Program-made: the position numbers and the translations under genes | DNA from: Oscillospiraceae bacterium | GTDB lineage: Bacteria; Bacillota; Clostridia; Oscillospirales; Ruminococcaceae | DNA length: 64,000 bases | Assembly: GCA_017545185.1 (NCBI GenBank) | Contig: JAFWQJ010000008.1 | Location: forward strand, 1-64,000 | Direction: 5' to 3' | Notes under the pieces: model-generated | What the model saw: only the letters and a program-made list of their open reading frames with translations | The model's database searches: none | Told to the model about the DNA's origin: nothing | Shown here: piece after piece, positions 44,300 to 54,071 of the stretch | How positions within the stretch are numbered: the first letter of the stretch is position 1 | Layout of the letters: every line of letters starts with the position of its first letter

Positions 44300-44773
44300 T
44301 CAGCGGTTCAGCAGCCGGACGCCGACTGCAAGATAAGCCGCAAAGGAACTCCACAGCAGATACGGCAGGTTCAGCCATGCGGCAGGGCGGCTGACCTTTG
44401 CGAACCGCAGGATCATCCATAAGACCAGAACTGCCAGCAGCACCGCTGTTGCCGCTGCTGCCGTAAATGCGCGGAACCGGAAAAACAGGATGCTCCACGA
44501 GAAGTTGACGGCAAGCTGCACCGCGTAGGCGGTCAGGGCGCGGCTGCGGGGATTCAGCATATCCTCCCGCCAGACCAGATACGACGAGATGCCCATGAGT
44601 GCGTATAGAATCGCCCAGACGACCGGGAATACCGCCCCCGGCGGCGAGAACGGCGGCTGCACGATCTCCCTGTAAAATGCGGAATAATTGCCTGCCAGCA
44701 GTGCCGAAAGCCCGCCGACGAGCTCCGCCAGCACCACCGAGATCAGCATTTCTGTCCAGCTCCATTTTTTCAT
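44300..44773 (-). CDS. tspO: TspO/MBR family membrane protein
   Basis: 157 residues, five membrane helices. Typical motifs are YSAFYREIVQPPFSPPGAVFPVVWAILYALMGISSYLVW (PPxSPP-F-PVWxxLY) and AVQLAVNFSWSILFF. TspO binds porphyrins and related ligands; its bacterial role is unclear. It stands alone between two leftward cellulosomal genes. ATG 44773 follows AAAAGGAGG. An ATG further upstream in another frame has no support. Confidence 0.93.
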   Translation of the reverse strand: MKKWSWTEMLISVVLAELVGGLSALLAGNYSAFYREIVQPPFSPPGAVFPVVWAILYALMGISSYLVWREDMLNPRSRALTAYAVQLAVNFSWSILFFRFRAFTAAAATAVLLAVLVLWMILRFAKVSRPAAWLNLPYLLWSSFAAYLAVGVRLLNR

Positions 44774-44906
44774 AGCGCTGCCTCCTTTTTATGGCTGTGT
44801 GCTGTAGTGTATGCACGGAAATGCTGAATTATGCAGAAGCGGATGTATGCTGAAAAAAACGGGACGCCGACTGTTCAGCCGGCGCCCTGTATGCGCTTAT
44901 TCTGTT

Positions 44907-47241
44907 TTACAGCACGATCTTTTTCGCGATGACCTGCAGCATCATCGTGATATCAGCTGTTTCCAGCTTGCCGCTGCGGTCGATATCTGCATTGCGCAGA
45001 CCCTGATCGCTGATCTTTGCGTCGGTATCCTCGACCAAAATGCGGGAGGCCAGCACGGCATCCGAAACATCCAGTGCGCCGTCGCAGTTGGCATCGCCGC
45101 AGACAGCCCATTCGGTGTCGGGCTGTTCTTTTTCGACGAGACGGATGTCATTTTTCAGGAGCTCCATGCTGCCGCTTCCGACATAAGCCTGCGTGAAGAA
45201 CGAGATATTCGTCAGGACGCCGTTCAGCTTGACGCCGAGCTTTTCGAGCTCTTTGAAAACCTGCAGCAGATCGACGGAGCAGCTGTCAGAGGGACGGATG
45301 AATCCGCGTTCCGCATCCCACCAGCGCTCGATCCAGTAAAGCTTCTTGGTCTCGTGATGTGTCATGTACAGCGCCGGTTCCGCTTCTTCCGTGTTTACGG
45401 GCAGCAGATAGACCCGGTAGCCGATTGTGCCGATATAAAACTCTCCGACCTTTTGTGCCGGATCAAAGAATGCGGTGGGAGAAGCTGCATCGGTCAAGTA
45501 GCACTCTGTCAGCACAGGGTTCTCTCCGATTTCGTCTGCAAAGGTGCTGACGATGCCGTAGACCCCGGTACTGTATGACGGATCGAACGATTCGGAGGTC
45601 TTTCTGATCTCATAGGTACAGTTGATCGACTCCGCCTCGTTCAGCGTCACCTGATACGGTTTTCCGCTGGCAAACATGGTTCGGAGAGCCGGATGCAGAT
45701 CGGTCCATTCTGCCTTGAACGTGCCGTTTTCGCCGAATTCGATGGAAGTGTTGTATTCATAGCCATTCTGGAGGCGCATCATCTCATAGCCGTCCTGACT
45801 GAGCGGTTCGCAGTACCAGGTGCTCATTTCTGTAAGCACAAACTTTGAAATGCTGCAGCTTCCGCTCACCCTGTCCGTTTCGGAAAAGCCGGAAGTGACA
45901 AGCAGACTGAAGAAATCCAAGCCGGTGCTGAAATCCGTGCTCAGGTTTTCGATGTTCAGCTCGCTGATCCGGCTGCAGATCGCCGGGATCGGGATGGCGT
46001 CGTGGATCTGAGAATTTTTGCCGTAATACTGATTGTCTCTGCGGACGCACCAGTAGGTTCTGAGCGGCTGTCCATTGTTGGCCTGAGCATCGTTCCGGTA
46101 CAGATCATAGTACGCACAGCCGACATAGAACTCTCCGACCCAGTTGTCGGCGTCTCCCCATTCATTGCACTGTTCGGCGTATCCCTCCACAAAATAGAGT
46201 GTGGCGCCGCACCAATTTGCGGATGCACCGAAAAAGCCGGTCTCGCCGAGATCAAGCTCACCGGCATACTCCGCGCCTTTTCCGAAATCCTCAGTCAGAT
46301 TGCTCAGGGATACGCTGCCGCGATCCGGTATCGTGTTCATGAAGTATGCACGCTCCACATCCTTCCATGAGAAGTCAAAGCTGCCTTCGGTTCCGGTGTG
46401 ATAGCTGATTTCGCCGATGCCGTAATCGCTGCACGTATACCACCCGTAATCATCCGGTGTTTTGCCGCCGGCTTCGCCGTCAAAAATGCCGTCGATCAGG
46501 CCGTAGCAGCTGTACCGCAAATTCGGCGCTTCCGCTTGCTTTGCCGGATGCAGCCTTCCCGCCGTGCACAAACAGCGCCGGTGCCCTGAGCAGAAAATGC
46601 GCATTCTCAATGTCCGCGGATTCCAGCTGTTCCAGCAGCGCATTGAGCGACACGGAGCCCTTTATGATGCGGTGTGCTGCTGGGTCATAAAGATTGGTGC
46701 GCGGAATGATCCAGTATTCCAAAATGGTATCTTCGTCATTGAGCCTGCTTTCCCTCCGGTATACATCGTAGGTCTTTCCTTCCGCGGTGATCTCGCTGAT
46801 CTTTTCCCCGGCATCCTTGCGGACGCTGCTGTTCTCAGCCCAGCCCTCTACAAAATAAACATTCATAAAGGAATACGGCTCTAAGCTGATGCCGTAGTAT
46901 CCGCTGTCGCCGAGATCAAGCTGCCCGGAATACGTGAAGCGATCCTTTGAGCCGGAGTTCTTTGCTTTGACGCTGTAAATGCTGAATCTTGCGTCTTCGG
47001 TGTCATTCCATTTGAACGTGAAGCTGCCGTTTTTTCCGGCAGATTCCCCGACCGTACCGATACCGCCTGTATTGGTGCAGACCCATCTCGCACCGTCCGC
47101 GGTTTCGCCTTCCTCTGCGGTTCCCTGCGCCGCCGTGCTGACGGGTGCCGTTTCCGCCGCGATGACCGGAAGCGCCGGTACCGATGCGAGCACCACGCCC
47201 GCTGCACAGAGCAGGCTCAAAAAATTCTTGTGTTTCATCAT
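44907..47241 (-). pseudogene. Three GH11-like domains plus dockerin, frameshifted
   Basis: The 5' frame starts at 47241 (MMKHKNF, after GGAGGG): signal peptide, then one GH11-like domain (FTFKWNDTEDARFS, YYGISLEPYSFMNVYFVEGW, EITAEGKTYDVYRRE, VSLNALLEQLES, SGSAEF) that runs out of frame at about 46,510. The 3' frame continues with two more such domains and a dockerin (GDANCDGALDVSDAVL...IAKKIVL) ending at 44907. One base change around 46,505-46,535 would join them into ~775 residues. The nucleophile Glu is Asn in domain 1 and Thr in domain 2 but Glu in domain 3 (LTECYLTD). Both halves look well preserved, so the shift is recent, programmed or a sequencing error. Confidence 0.8.
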
Positions 47242-47515
47242 ACTGTCCCTCCTGATTGTGAAAAAATAAAAATGTTATGCAGGGTTATACCCTGTCTATA
47301 CAATATATCATATTTTTTTGCCAGACGCAAGAATTATATTGCCTGATAATGTACTATATTGCTATTCTTAGAAAATTTACAATTTATCCAAAAGCTATTT
47401 AAATAAATTTAAGCCGGATGATACGATTTTCTATTGTTTTTTGCGGATGTTTATGCTATAGTGTATATGGGGAATTTTGTTCTGCGAATGAACGATGTTC
47501 AGGAGGGAACCAAAA
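47242..47515. promoter_or_regulatory. AT-rich divergent intergenic region
   Basis: 270 bp between two divergent GH11-like dockerin genes, clearly AT-richer than its surroundings. It has several TATA-like stretches (CAATATATCATATT; GCTATAGTGTATATGG) but no single clear promoter pair. Probably holds the promoters of both genes and possible shared control. Confidence 0.45.
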
Positions 47516-49291
47516 ATGAAACAACGAAAGCTTATCAGTTTGCTGGGTGCGGGTGTGATCGCATGTACGGCTGTGCCGATGCTCCCCGCCGCCACAGCAG
47601 CGGAACCGGTGCCGGATACGAGCGCAGCGGAACAGGTGCGGATCCACCATGTTCTGGAGGATTTCTATTTCTTCTCGCGCGAAGCGTTCGGCAGCGGTGA
47701 CGAATCGGAGCTGGAACTCACACGGGGGGAGGACTGCTTCAGCTTTTCAGCAGGCTGGCAGGATGTGACCGCCGATACTGAGACGATGTTCCTTGCCGGC
47801 AGACTGACGCAGCAGGCAGTCGGTTTTCCGGATCTTACTGTTCTGGATGCGCACTGCACGCTGCAGACCGATCTGACAGGACAGGACGCATACTTCGGCT
47901 GGCGCACCCGGTTCGCCGAGACGGACGGTGAAGCGACATACATGACCGACTGCTATCTTGCGGACGGCTTCAGCACGCAGCGTCCGGCGCTGCCTGACAG
48001 CGCAAAGATCGGCACGCTGACCTATAATGAGGCGGCGTATGACATCTATCTGCTGGACGGGGAGCAGCTTTCAGAAAGCCCGGCCAAGTCCGCAGAGAAG
48101 TGGGAGACTGTGAAGGAATACTGGATTGTGCGCGAAGCAGGCATTGTACCGGACGAAATAACCGGCGCATACGAGCTGAATGCAGATCTGTCGGAGCTGT
48201 TCCGGGGTCTGGCAGCGGATTATGACTTTGAGCCGGGCGCGTGGTGTGAATCCGCGTTCTTCCTTGATGTGAAGGCGGGCAGCGGTACCGCGGTATCGCC
48301 GTATATTGATATCTGCGCGCCGATTCGGGACGGACGCACCTATACGGAGGCCGACGAAACGGGCGTGACGGAGGACGGTTATCAGTGGAGCCAGTGGGCG
48401 CTTCCGCCTTACCGCGCATCCGAGATGACCCCGGGCGTAAACGGTGCATTCAGCTGTGCATGGAGCGATGTGCCGGTCACGCTGTTTGAAATGGGCAGGG
48501 GACTTGAAAGCCCTGTCGTATGCGATGCGGAAAACCCGGTACGGTATGATTACGTGATGACGCTCGGCGGATTCGGAACCGCATTTTCGGGTGTCAGCGG
48601 CAAGGTGCAGTATTATCAGATCCCGGAGAATACTGCTGCAGCGGATATCGGAAAGTATCTGGCTGCATTTTATGTCATTGACGCATGGACAGGGGAGCAG
48701 GCGCCCGGCAGCGTGCTGCAGGAGCTTCACCCGTCAACCGCAAACGAGAAGATCGGTGAGATCACCGCGGACGGCGCAGTCTACGATGTATACAGGGAAT
48801 GGTGCACGCAGGTGAGCATTGACGGCTTCGTTCCGGCACCGGCCTTTTACAGCGTGCGCAGAGACAATCTGCTGACTGATCCGGATGAAGAATTCCGGAA
48901 CAGTGTTGACATTGCGGCGCATCTGGAGGGATACCGTGCACTCGGGCAGCAGGCAGGCGCGCTTTACGATGCAAAGGTGTTCGTCGAAGCAGGCAATACC
49001 GAAGCATGGCAAAAAGTGCTCGGCAATGCGGAGATCACCGGAAATGTGCTTGATCTGGAAGTGAAAAAGGCGGCACAGCCTTTGAAGCAGAGCGTCAGGG
49101 GCGACGCAAACTGCGACGGCATATTTGATGTGTCGGATGCTGTTCTGGTCGCGCGGATCGTCGTTGAGGATACGGGCGCTGTCATCAGCGAGCAGGGCCT
49201 CCGCAATGCAGATGCGGACGGTGCTGCAGGTCTGAATGCAGATGATATCCTCTGTCTGCTGCAGGCACTTGCAAAGAAGATCGTGCTGTGA
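47516..49291 (+). CDS. Two GH11-like domains plus dockerin
   Basis: 591 residues: signal peptide (1-~25), two GH11-like domains (about 30-265 and 275-515) and a dockerin (about 528-591, GDANCDGIFDVSDAVLVARI...ALAKKIVL). Domain order markers are FSFSAGWQDV, YMTDCYLADGF, KIGTLTYNEAAYDIY, KEYWIVRE for the first and GAFSCAWSDVP, FYVIDAWTG, KIGEITADGAVYDVY, FYSVRRDN, IAAHLEGYRALG for the second. The GH11 nucleophile position is Asp in the first and Ala in the second, so neither domain looks like an active xylanase. ATG 47516 follows AGGAGG; an upstream ATG in frame lacks a ribosome site. Confidence 0.85.
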   Translation: MKQRKLISLLGAGVIACTAVPMLPAATAAEPVPDTSAAEQVRIHHVLEDFYFFSREAFGSGDESELELTRGEDCFSFSAGWQDVTADTETMFLAGRLTQQAVGFPDLTVLDAHCTLQTDLTGQDAYFGWRTRFAETDGEATYMTDCYLADGFSTQRPALPDSAKIGTLTYNEAAYDIYLLDGEQLSESPAKSAEKWETVKEYWIVREAGIVPDEITGAYELNADLSELFRGLAADYDFEPGAWCESAFFLDVKAGSGTAVSPYIDICAPIRDGRTYTEADETGVTEDGYQWSQWALPPYRASEMTPGVNGAFSCAWSDVPVTLFEMGRGLESPVVCDAENPVRYDYVMTLGGFGTAFSGVSGKVQYYQIPENTAAADIGKYLAAFYVIDAWTGEQAPGSVLQELHPSTANEKIGEITADGAVYDVYREWCTQVSIDGFVPAPAFYSVRRDNLLTDPDEEFRNSVDIAAHLEGYRALGQQAGALYDAKVFVEAGNTEAWQKVLGNAEITGNVLDLEVKKAAQPLKQSVRGDANCDGIFDVSDAVLVARIVVEDTGAVISEQGLRNADADGAAGLNADDILCLLQALAKKIVL

Positions 49292-49309
49292 GCAGATCAA
49301 CTGCATAAC

Positions 49310-49350
49310 AAAAAGCCGGCCGGTTCCTTGTGAGCCGGTCAGCTTTTTTA
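49310..49350 (+). terminator. Terminator of the 47516 gene
   Basis: AAGC-CGGCCGG/CCGGTCAGCTT stem with TTTTTT behind it. Confidence 0.75.
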
Positions 49351-49352
49351 CG

Positions 49353-49388
49353 CAAAAAAACAGACTGCTCCGTGCGGAACAGTCTGCT
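49353..49388 (-). terminator. Terminator of rplM-rpsI
   Basis: Minus strand CAGACTG/CAGTCTG stem followed by TTTTTTT (49354-49360), just behind the rpsI stop. Confidence 0.8.
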
Positions 49389-49410
49389 TTGATTGCAATA
49401 AAATATGGGA

Positions 49411-49827
49411 TCAGCGCTTGCTGAACTGCGGTGCACGACGTGCAGCCTTGAGACCGTACTTCTTTCTTTCCTTCATTCTCGGGTCACGCGTGAGGAAGCC
49501 GGCCTTCTTCAGTGCCGGACGCAGCTCTGCGTTGAACTGCAGCAGTGCGCGGGAAACACCGTGACGGATCGCACCTGCCTGACCGGTCACGCCGCCGCCT
49601 GCAACGGTGCAGACAACGTCGAACTGTGCAGCAGTCTCGGTCAGCTCGAGCGGCTGACGGACGATCAGCTTCAGGGTCTCAAGACCGAAGTACTCGTCGA
49701 TGCTTCTGCCGTTGATCGTGACATTGCCGGAGCCCGGGTACAGGCGAACTCTTGCGACGGAGTGCTTCCGTCTGCCGGTGCCGTAAAACGACTTCAGCTT
49801 TGCTTCGTAAGAAACTGTTTCACTCAT
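49411..49827 (-). CDS. rpsI: Ribosomal protein S9
   Basis: 138 residues, small-subunit protein with the tail contacting the P-site t[23 protein letters not shown] near the N-terminus and [18 protein letters not shown] at the end are diagnostic. It follows rplM by 16 bp, the usual order. The N-terminal [14 protein letters not shown] is a few residues longer than in many S9 proteins. Confidence 0.97.
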   Translation of the reverse strand: MSETVSYEAKLKSFYGTGRRKHSVARVRLYPGSGNVTINGRSIDEYFGLETLKLIVRQPLELTETAAQFDVVCTVAGGGVTGQAGAIRHGVSRALLQFNAELRPALKKAGFLTRDPRMKERKKYGLKAARRAPQFSKR

Positions 49828-49843
49828 TGTTCAGGCTCCTTTC

Positions 49844-50272
49844 TTACAGTGTCCACAGCTCAGGCTTCTGAGCGGCGTTCTTGTGCTCTGCATCTGCATA
49901 AACGCGGAGACGCTTCATCGAGGTTCTGCCGATGTGATTGTGCGGCAGCATACCCTCAACAGCGATGAACATTGCGTGCTCCGGTCTCTTTTCCATCAGC
50001 TCGCGGTAGGAGACCTTCTTCAGGTGGCCGATCCAGCCGGTGTGCCAGATCTCGAACTTCTGATCCAGCTTCTTGCCGGTCAGAACTGCCTTTGCGCAGT
50101 TGATGATGATAACATGATCGCCGCAATCGACGTTCGGGGTGAAATCGACCTTGTGCTTGCCGCGGAGAATCGCAGCAGCCTTTGCAGCGGTGCGGCCGAG
50201 CGGCTGACCTGCTGCGTCAATGATGTACCATTTCCGGTTGATCTCTGCAACCTTCGGCATCGTGGTTGACAT
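49844..50272 (-). CDS. rplM: Ribosomal protein L13
   Basis: 142 residues, an early-assembling large-subunit protein. WYIIDAAGQPLGRTAAKAAAILRGKHK, YFTPN-like DFTPNVDCGDHVIIINCAKAVLTGKKLDQK and GMLPHNHIGRTSMKRLRVYA are diagnostic. ATG 50272 follows GGAGG; the longer frame upstream runs into the leader RNA. Translated with rpsI. Confidence 0.97.
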   Translation of the reverse strand: MSTTMPKVAEINRKWYIIDAAGQPLGRTAAKAAAILRGKHKVDFTPNVDCGDHVIIINCAKAVLTGKKLDQKFEIWHTGWIGHLKKVSYRELMEKRPEHAMFIAVEGMLPHNHIGRTSMKRLRVYADAEHKNAAQKPELWTL

Positions 50273-50359
50273 AGTAGTTTCCTCCATACAAATTTTTAGG
50301 TGCCGGAGCGCGGGGCGATCCACGGGGAGGATCCTGTCCGATTTCCGGCGTGCTTCCTT
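50273..50359 (-). ncRNA. 5' leader of rplM-rpsI (L13-leader candidate)
   Basis: About 85 nt between promoter and rplM. It contains GCCGG...CCGGC closing a larger stem with GGATCCTCC/..GGATCG inside. Firmicute rplM operons often carry an autoregulatory L13 leader here; I assign it by position and structure only. Confidence 0.4.
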
Positions 50360-50388
50360 ATTATACACGATAAGGCAATGCTTGTCAA
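50360..50388 (-). promoter_or_regulatory. Consensus promoter of rplM-rpsI
   Basis: Minus strand TTGACA (50383-50388), 17-bp spacer, TATAAT (50360-50365). Confidence 0.9.
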
Positions 50389-50535
50389 CGGGCAAAATCC
50401 CGAAATTTTAAAATATATCGCCCGTTCTCTTGTTTTCTCTGGATATCTCTCCGGTTTGCTCGTTTTCTCGTTTTTCATTTCACTTTTGAGATCCGGCAGG
50501 GGAGAGACAGAAAAGCAAGCAGATATGCGGAAAAA

Positions 50536-51273
50536 TCAGTCCTCCTCCGGCATATCCCAGTTATGCCAGACGTTCTGCACATCGTCGTCATCCTCGAGAT
50601 GCTCGAGCAGCAGACCCATTTTGCGGAGGGACTCCTCCTCGGTCAGGGTGACATAGGTGCTCGGGACCTCCTCGGCCTCCGCGGAGGTAACGAGATAGCC
50701 CTTTGCGGTCAGACCCTCGCGCAGCTCGCTGACCGCTGCCGGATCGCAGACGATCTCGATGCTGTCCTCGGAATAGGTCATATCGTCGCCGCCCAGCTCC
50801 ATGACGTCCTCAAGCACAGCGTCCTCCTCCAGCTCGCCCTCGTGCTCGATGACGATGATGCCTTTTTCGGAGAACAGGTAGGAAACGCAGCCCGTGGTGC
50901 CGAGGTTGCCGCCGAACTTATCGAAATAATGGCGGATGTTGCCCGCGGTGCGGTTCTTGTTATCGGTCAGGCACTCGACGATGACGGCCACGCCGTTCGG
51001 GCCGTAGCCCTCGTAGGTGAGTGCTTCGTAGTTGTTCTTGTCGCTGTCGCCGGCTGCCTTTTTGATCAGGCGGTCGATGTTGTCATTCGGCACATTGTTT
51101 GCCTTTGCCTTCGCGATCAGATCGCGCAGCTTGCTGTTGTTGTTCGGATCGGGACCGCCCTCTTTGATGACGACCATCATCTCACGGCCGATCTTCGTAA
51201 AGATCTTTGCCTTGACGGCGTCGGTCGCTTCCTTTTTCCGCTTGATATTATTCCACTTGGAATGTCCGGACAT
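50536..51273 (-). CDS. yebC: YebC/PmpR family translational/transcriptional regulator
   Basis: 245 residues, full length. MSGHSKWNNIKRKKEATDAVKAKIFTKIGREM is the family signature. Then KANNVPNDNIDRLIKKA, YEGYGPNGVAVIVECLTDNKNRT and GCVSYLFSEKG. YebC proteins bind DNA as regulators and have been linked to relief of ribosome stalling. Located at the head of the mrnC-obg cluster on the same strand, 12 bp behind mrnC. Confidence 0.95.
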   Translation of the reverse strand: MSGHSKWNNIKRKKEATDAVKAKIFTKIGREMMVVIKEGGPDPNNNSKLRDLIAKAKANNVPNDNIDRLIKKAAGDSDKNNYEALTYEGYGPNGVAVIVECLTDNKNRTAGNIRHYFDKFGGNLGTTGCVSYLFSEKGIIVIEHEGELEEDAVLEDVMELGGDDMTYSEDSIEIVCDPAAVSELREGLTAKGYLVTSAEAEEVPSTYVTLTEEESLRKMGLLLEHLEDDDDVQNVWHNWDMPEED

Positions 51274-51285
51274 GAAGAACGCCTC

Positions 51286-51723
51286 CTATTCTGAAAAATT
51301 CTGCTCCTGCTGACTTTCCTGCCAGATCACGGAAAAGAGCTCCCGCAGTCTTTCGGTCTGTCCGCAGAGATACAAATATCCGAACAGGCATTCAAAGCCT
51401 GTTGCCTTCCGGTAATCCGCCGGTGTTGCGTGCTTCGGCACGCTGATGCCGCTTGCATTCCTGCCGCGCCGGAGGATATCCGCTTCCTGCTCGGTGAGCA
51501 GCTCTGCGATCCTGCCTGCGGCGTCCGCCTGATACGCGGCTCTGACATGGGCGACGGCCTGCTGGTGCAGCTCTCTCGCGGGACGGTTCGCCTCGCGCAG
51601 GAGCGTTTCCCGCACCATGACCTCATAGACGCTGTCGCCTAAGAACGCGAGCGTCAGCGGGCTGTACTGCTTTGCCTCGTCCGCTGTCAGCGGCGTCTGC
51701 GTCTGCAAAAAATCAATCGACAT
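51286..51723 (-). CDS. mrnC: Mini-ribonuclease III
   Basis: 145 residues: an RNase III catalytic domain without the dsRNA-binding domain. LTLAFLGDSVYEVMVRETLL carries the catalytic acidic cluster (LGDxVYE). RRGRNASGISVPKHATPADYRKATGFECLFGYLYL is diagnostic. It matures 23S rRNA ends. It overlaps obg by 11 bp, so translation is coupled. Confidence 0.93.
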   Translation of the reverse strand: MSIDFLQTQTPLTADEAKQYSPLTLAFLGDSVYEVMVRETLLREANRPARELHQQAVAHVRAAYQADAAGRIAELLTEQEADILRRGRNASGISVPKHATPADYRKATGFECLFGYLYLCGQTERLRELFSVIWQESQQEQNFSE

Positions 51724-52987
51724 AATCGAACTCGAAACCGTTGATCGAAACGGTCACGCCCTCCTTCGCACCCATTGCCTCGAGCTTGTCAATGATGCCG
51801 CTGCTGCGGAGCACCCGCTCGAAATACTGGAGCGACGACCAGTCGTCGGGATTGATCGTGCGCATGATCGGTTCCATGAACGGTGCATCGACCTGATACA
51901 CACCGTCGCTGTCGATCTCGATCGTAAACCGCTTCTGCTCCTCCGGTGTTTTCTCCGGGATCGCCTCCGGCTCAAAGCGCTTGACCGGCGGGAGCGTCGC
52001 GAGTGTCGCCGCGATCTCGTCGAGCAGCGGTTTGGTGCCCTGCGCGGCGGCCGCGGAGATCACGAAGAACGGCAGTCCCTTTTCGGCAATATAGCCGTGG
52101 AGCCGTTCGATCTGCGCTTCATCCGCGAGGTCTGCCTTGTTTGCCGCAACGATCTGCGGACATTGGCTCAGCTCCTCGGAGAAATTGCGCAGCTCCTTGT
52201 TGATCATTTCAAAGTCCTCGATCGGGTCGCGCGCCTCGCTGCCGGATACGTCGATCACATGGACGATCAGGCGGCAGCGCTCGACATGCCGCAGGAACGC
52301 ATGGCCGAGCCCTGCGCCCTCGGCGGCACCCTCGATCAGGCCGGGGATATCGGCCATGACAAAGGAGCGCTCGTCATCGAGCCGGACAACGCCGAGCACC
52401 GGCTCCAGCGTCGTGAAATGATAGTTTGCGATTTTCGGCTTGGCTGCCGATACGACAGAGATCAGCGTGGATTTGCCCACGTTCGGGAATCCGACCAGAC
52501 CGACATCCGCGAGCAGCTTGAGCTCTAAGATGACGTCATATTTTTCGCCGTCGTAGCCGGGCTTTGCAAAGCGGGGGACCTGTCTGGTCGAGGTCGCAAA
52601 GTGCTGATTGCCCTTGCCGCCTCTGCCGCCCTTCGCGAGAATGACGGGCTCATCGCCGGAGATATCCGCCATGACCCTGCCGGTCTCCGCCTCCCGGATG
52701 ACCGTGCCGCGCGGCACCTTGATGACCAGATCGGGGGCGCTTTTTCCGGTGCAGCGCTTGGCGGCACCGTTCTGCCCGTTCTCTGCAACATATTTCCGCT
52801 TGTAGCGGAAGGAGATCAGGGATGTGAAATGGTCATCGGCTACGAATACCACATCGCCGCCCTTGCCGCCGTCGCCGCCGTCGGGGCCGCCTGCCGCGAC
52901 ATACTTCTCGCGGTGGAAGCTGACTGCGCCGTCGCCGCCGTTGCCGGCTTCGATGCGGATCCTTGCCTGATCCACGAACATAGACAT
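51713..52987 (-). CDS. obg: GTPase ObgE/CgtA
   Basis: 424 residues with three domains. The glycine-rich Obg fold comprises about 1-157 (AGNGGDGAVSFHREKYVAAGGPDGGDGGKGG). The G domain comprises about 158-330: G1 GFPNVGKSTL, G3 DIPGLIEGAAEG, G4 NKAD. The C-terminal OCT domain runs to 424 (FTIEIDSDGVYQVDAPFMEPIMRTIN). It acts in 50S assembly and stress signalling; in spore formers it is linked to Spo0A phosphorelay. The cluster rplU-prp-rpmA-obg follows the usual Firmicute order. Confidence 0.97.
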   Translation of the reverse strand: MSMFVDQARIRIEAGNGGDGAVSFHREKYVAAGGPDGGDGGKGGDVVFVADDHFTSLISFRYKRKYVAENGQNGAAKRCTGKSAPDLVIKVPRGTVIREAETGRVMADISGDEPVILAKGGRGGKGNQHFATSTRQVPRFAKPGYDGEKYDVILELKLLADVGLVGFPNVGKSTLISVVSAAKPKIANYHFTTLEPVLGVVRLDDERSFVMADIPGLIEGAAEGAGLGHAFLRHVERCRLIVHVIDVSGSEARDPIEDFEMINKELRNFSEELSQCPQIVAANKADLADEAQIERLHGYIAEKGLPFFVISAAAAQGTKPLLDEIAATLATLPPVKRFEPEAIPEKTPEEQKRFTIEIDSDGVYQVDAPFMEPIMRTINPDDWSSLQYFERVLRSSGIIDKLEAMGAKEGVTVSINGFEFDYVD

Positions 52988-53094
52988 AAACTCACCTCAT
53001 AAGAAATCCCCCTGCCGGAACAGCAAGGGGACTATGCGGTCATCGCATAAGCGGCACCGCACCGGAACGCTCCGGCACGGTACCGTGCTTTTTC

Positions 53095-53379
53095 TTACTG
53101 CTCGACAGCGTAAACGCTGACGCGCTTGCGGTCGCGGCCGTAGCGCTCGAAGCGGACCTGACCGTCGATCGTTGCAAACAGGGTATCATCCGAACCGATG
53201 CCGACATTGTTGCCCGGGTGGATGTGGGTACCGCGCTGACGAACCAGAATGTTGCCAGCCAGCACGTACTGACCGTCGCCGCGCTTGACGCCCAGACGCT
53301 TTGCCTCGGAATCACGGCCGTTCTTGGTGGAACCGACGCCCTTCTTGTGCGCGAAGAACTGCATACTAATACGGATCAT
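53095..53379 (-). CDS. rpmA: Ribosomal protein L27 with cleavable N-terminus
   Basis: 94 residues. [22 protein letters not shown] and [19 protein letters not shown] are diagnostic. The start [14 protein letters not shown] carries the Firmicute N-terminal extension ending QFF|A, the site cut by the protease Prp, whose gene is the next one upstream. Uncut L27 would block the peptidyl-transferase region. The frame begins 36 bp after prp. Confidence 0.97.
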   Translation of the reverse strand: MIRISMQFFAHKKGVGSTKNGRDSEAKRLGVKRGDGQYVLAGNILVRQRGTHIHPGNNVGIGSDDTLFATIDGQVRFERYGRDRKRVSVYAVEQ

Positions 53380-53414
53380 TGAAATACACCTCCGTTTTCA
53401 GAATGTGCCGCTGC

Positions 53415-53750
53415 TCAGGATCCGGAGACTGTGACGCGGAAATCGCCCGCAAAGTCCTCCGAGAGCGCCTGAAAATGCAGCAGCAGCCCGTTAAGGATTT
53501 TGGAATGCACGGGATCCGGTTTATCGAGCCGGATCGAGATCTGATTCTGTCCGCCCGCGGCAGGGGAGACCTGCACGCAATCCTCCGGCGCGCCGAAGCC
53601 GTCCTGAAGAATTGCCGTGGTCAGCTGCACGGCCGATGACACCGCCGCACAGAGCACCGAATATCCGGTGTCATCTGTATATTCGTCGTGTCCGGAAACG
53701 GTACAGGAGATCAGCATCCCGTTCTGACGCATGAAATGCGCTTTCAGCAT
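53415..53750 (-). CDS. prp: Ribosomal-processing cysteine protease Prp
   Basis: 111 residues. The catalytic dyad lies in VSGHDEY (His about 20) and YSVLCAAVSSAV (Cys about 34). Prp removes the N-terminal extension of L27, encoded next. It sits between rplU and rpmA, its canonical place, with 9 bp to rplU. Confidence 0.93.
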   Translation of the reverse strand: MLKAHFMRQNGMLISCTVSGHDEYTDDTGYSVLCAAVSSAVQLTTAILQDGFGAPEDCVQVSPAAGGQNQISIRLDKPDPVHSKILNGLLLHFQALSEDFAGDFRVTVSGS

Positions 53751-53759
53751 TGCCCGTGC

Positions 53760-54071
53760 TTATTTGCTGATGGAGTCGATGCGGACCTGCGTGAACGGCT
53801 GTCTGTGGCCCTTTGCACGCTTCTGACCGCACTTCGGCTTGTAGGTGAAGACACGGATCTTCTTGCCCTTGCCGTTTGCGAGCACCGTAGCGGTGACCTT
53901 TGCACCGTCAACGAACGGTGCGCCGACGGTCAGACCGCTCTCGTCGCCGATTGCTGCGACCTGATCGAAGGTGACGGTAGCATTCACATCAGCTGCGAGC
54001 TTCTCAACGCGAACGACGCTGCCCTCCTCGACCTTCAGCTGCTTACCGCCTGTCAAAATGACTGCATACAT
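53760..54071 (-). CDS. rplU: Ribosomal protein L21
   Basis: 103 residues. MYAVILTGGKQLKVEEGS at the start and YKPKCGQKRAKGHRQPFTQVRI at the end are diagnostic. ATG 54071 matches the family N-terminus; the open frame continues upstream through the leader RNA and should not be used. First gene of the L21-Prp-L27 unit. Confidence 0.96.
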   Translation of the reverse strand: MYAVILTGGKQLKVEEGSVVRVEKLAADVNATVTFDQVAAIGDESGLTVGAPFVDGAKVTATVLANGKGKKIRVFTYKPKCGQKRAKGHRQPFTQVRIDSISK

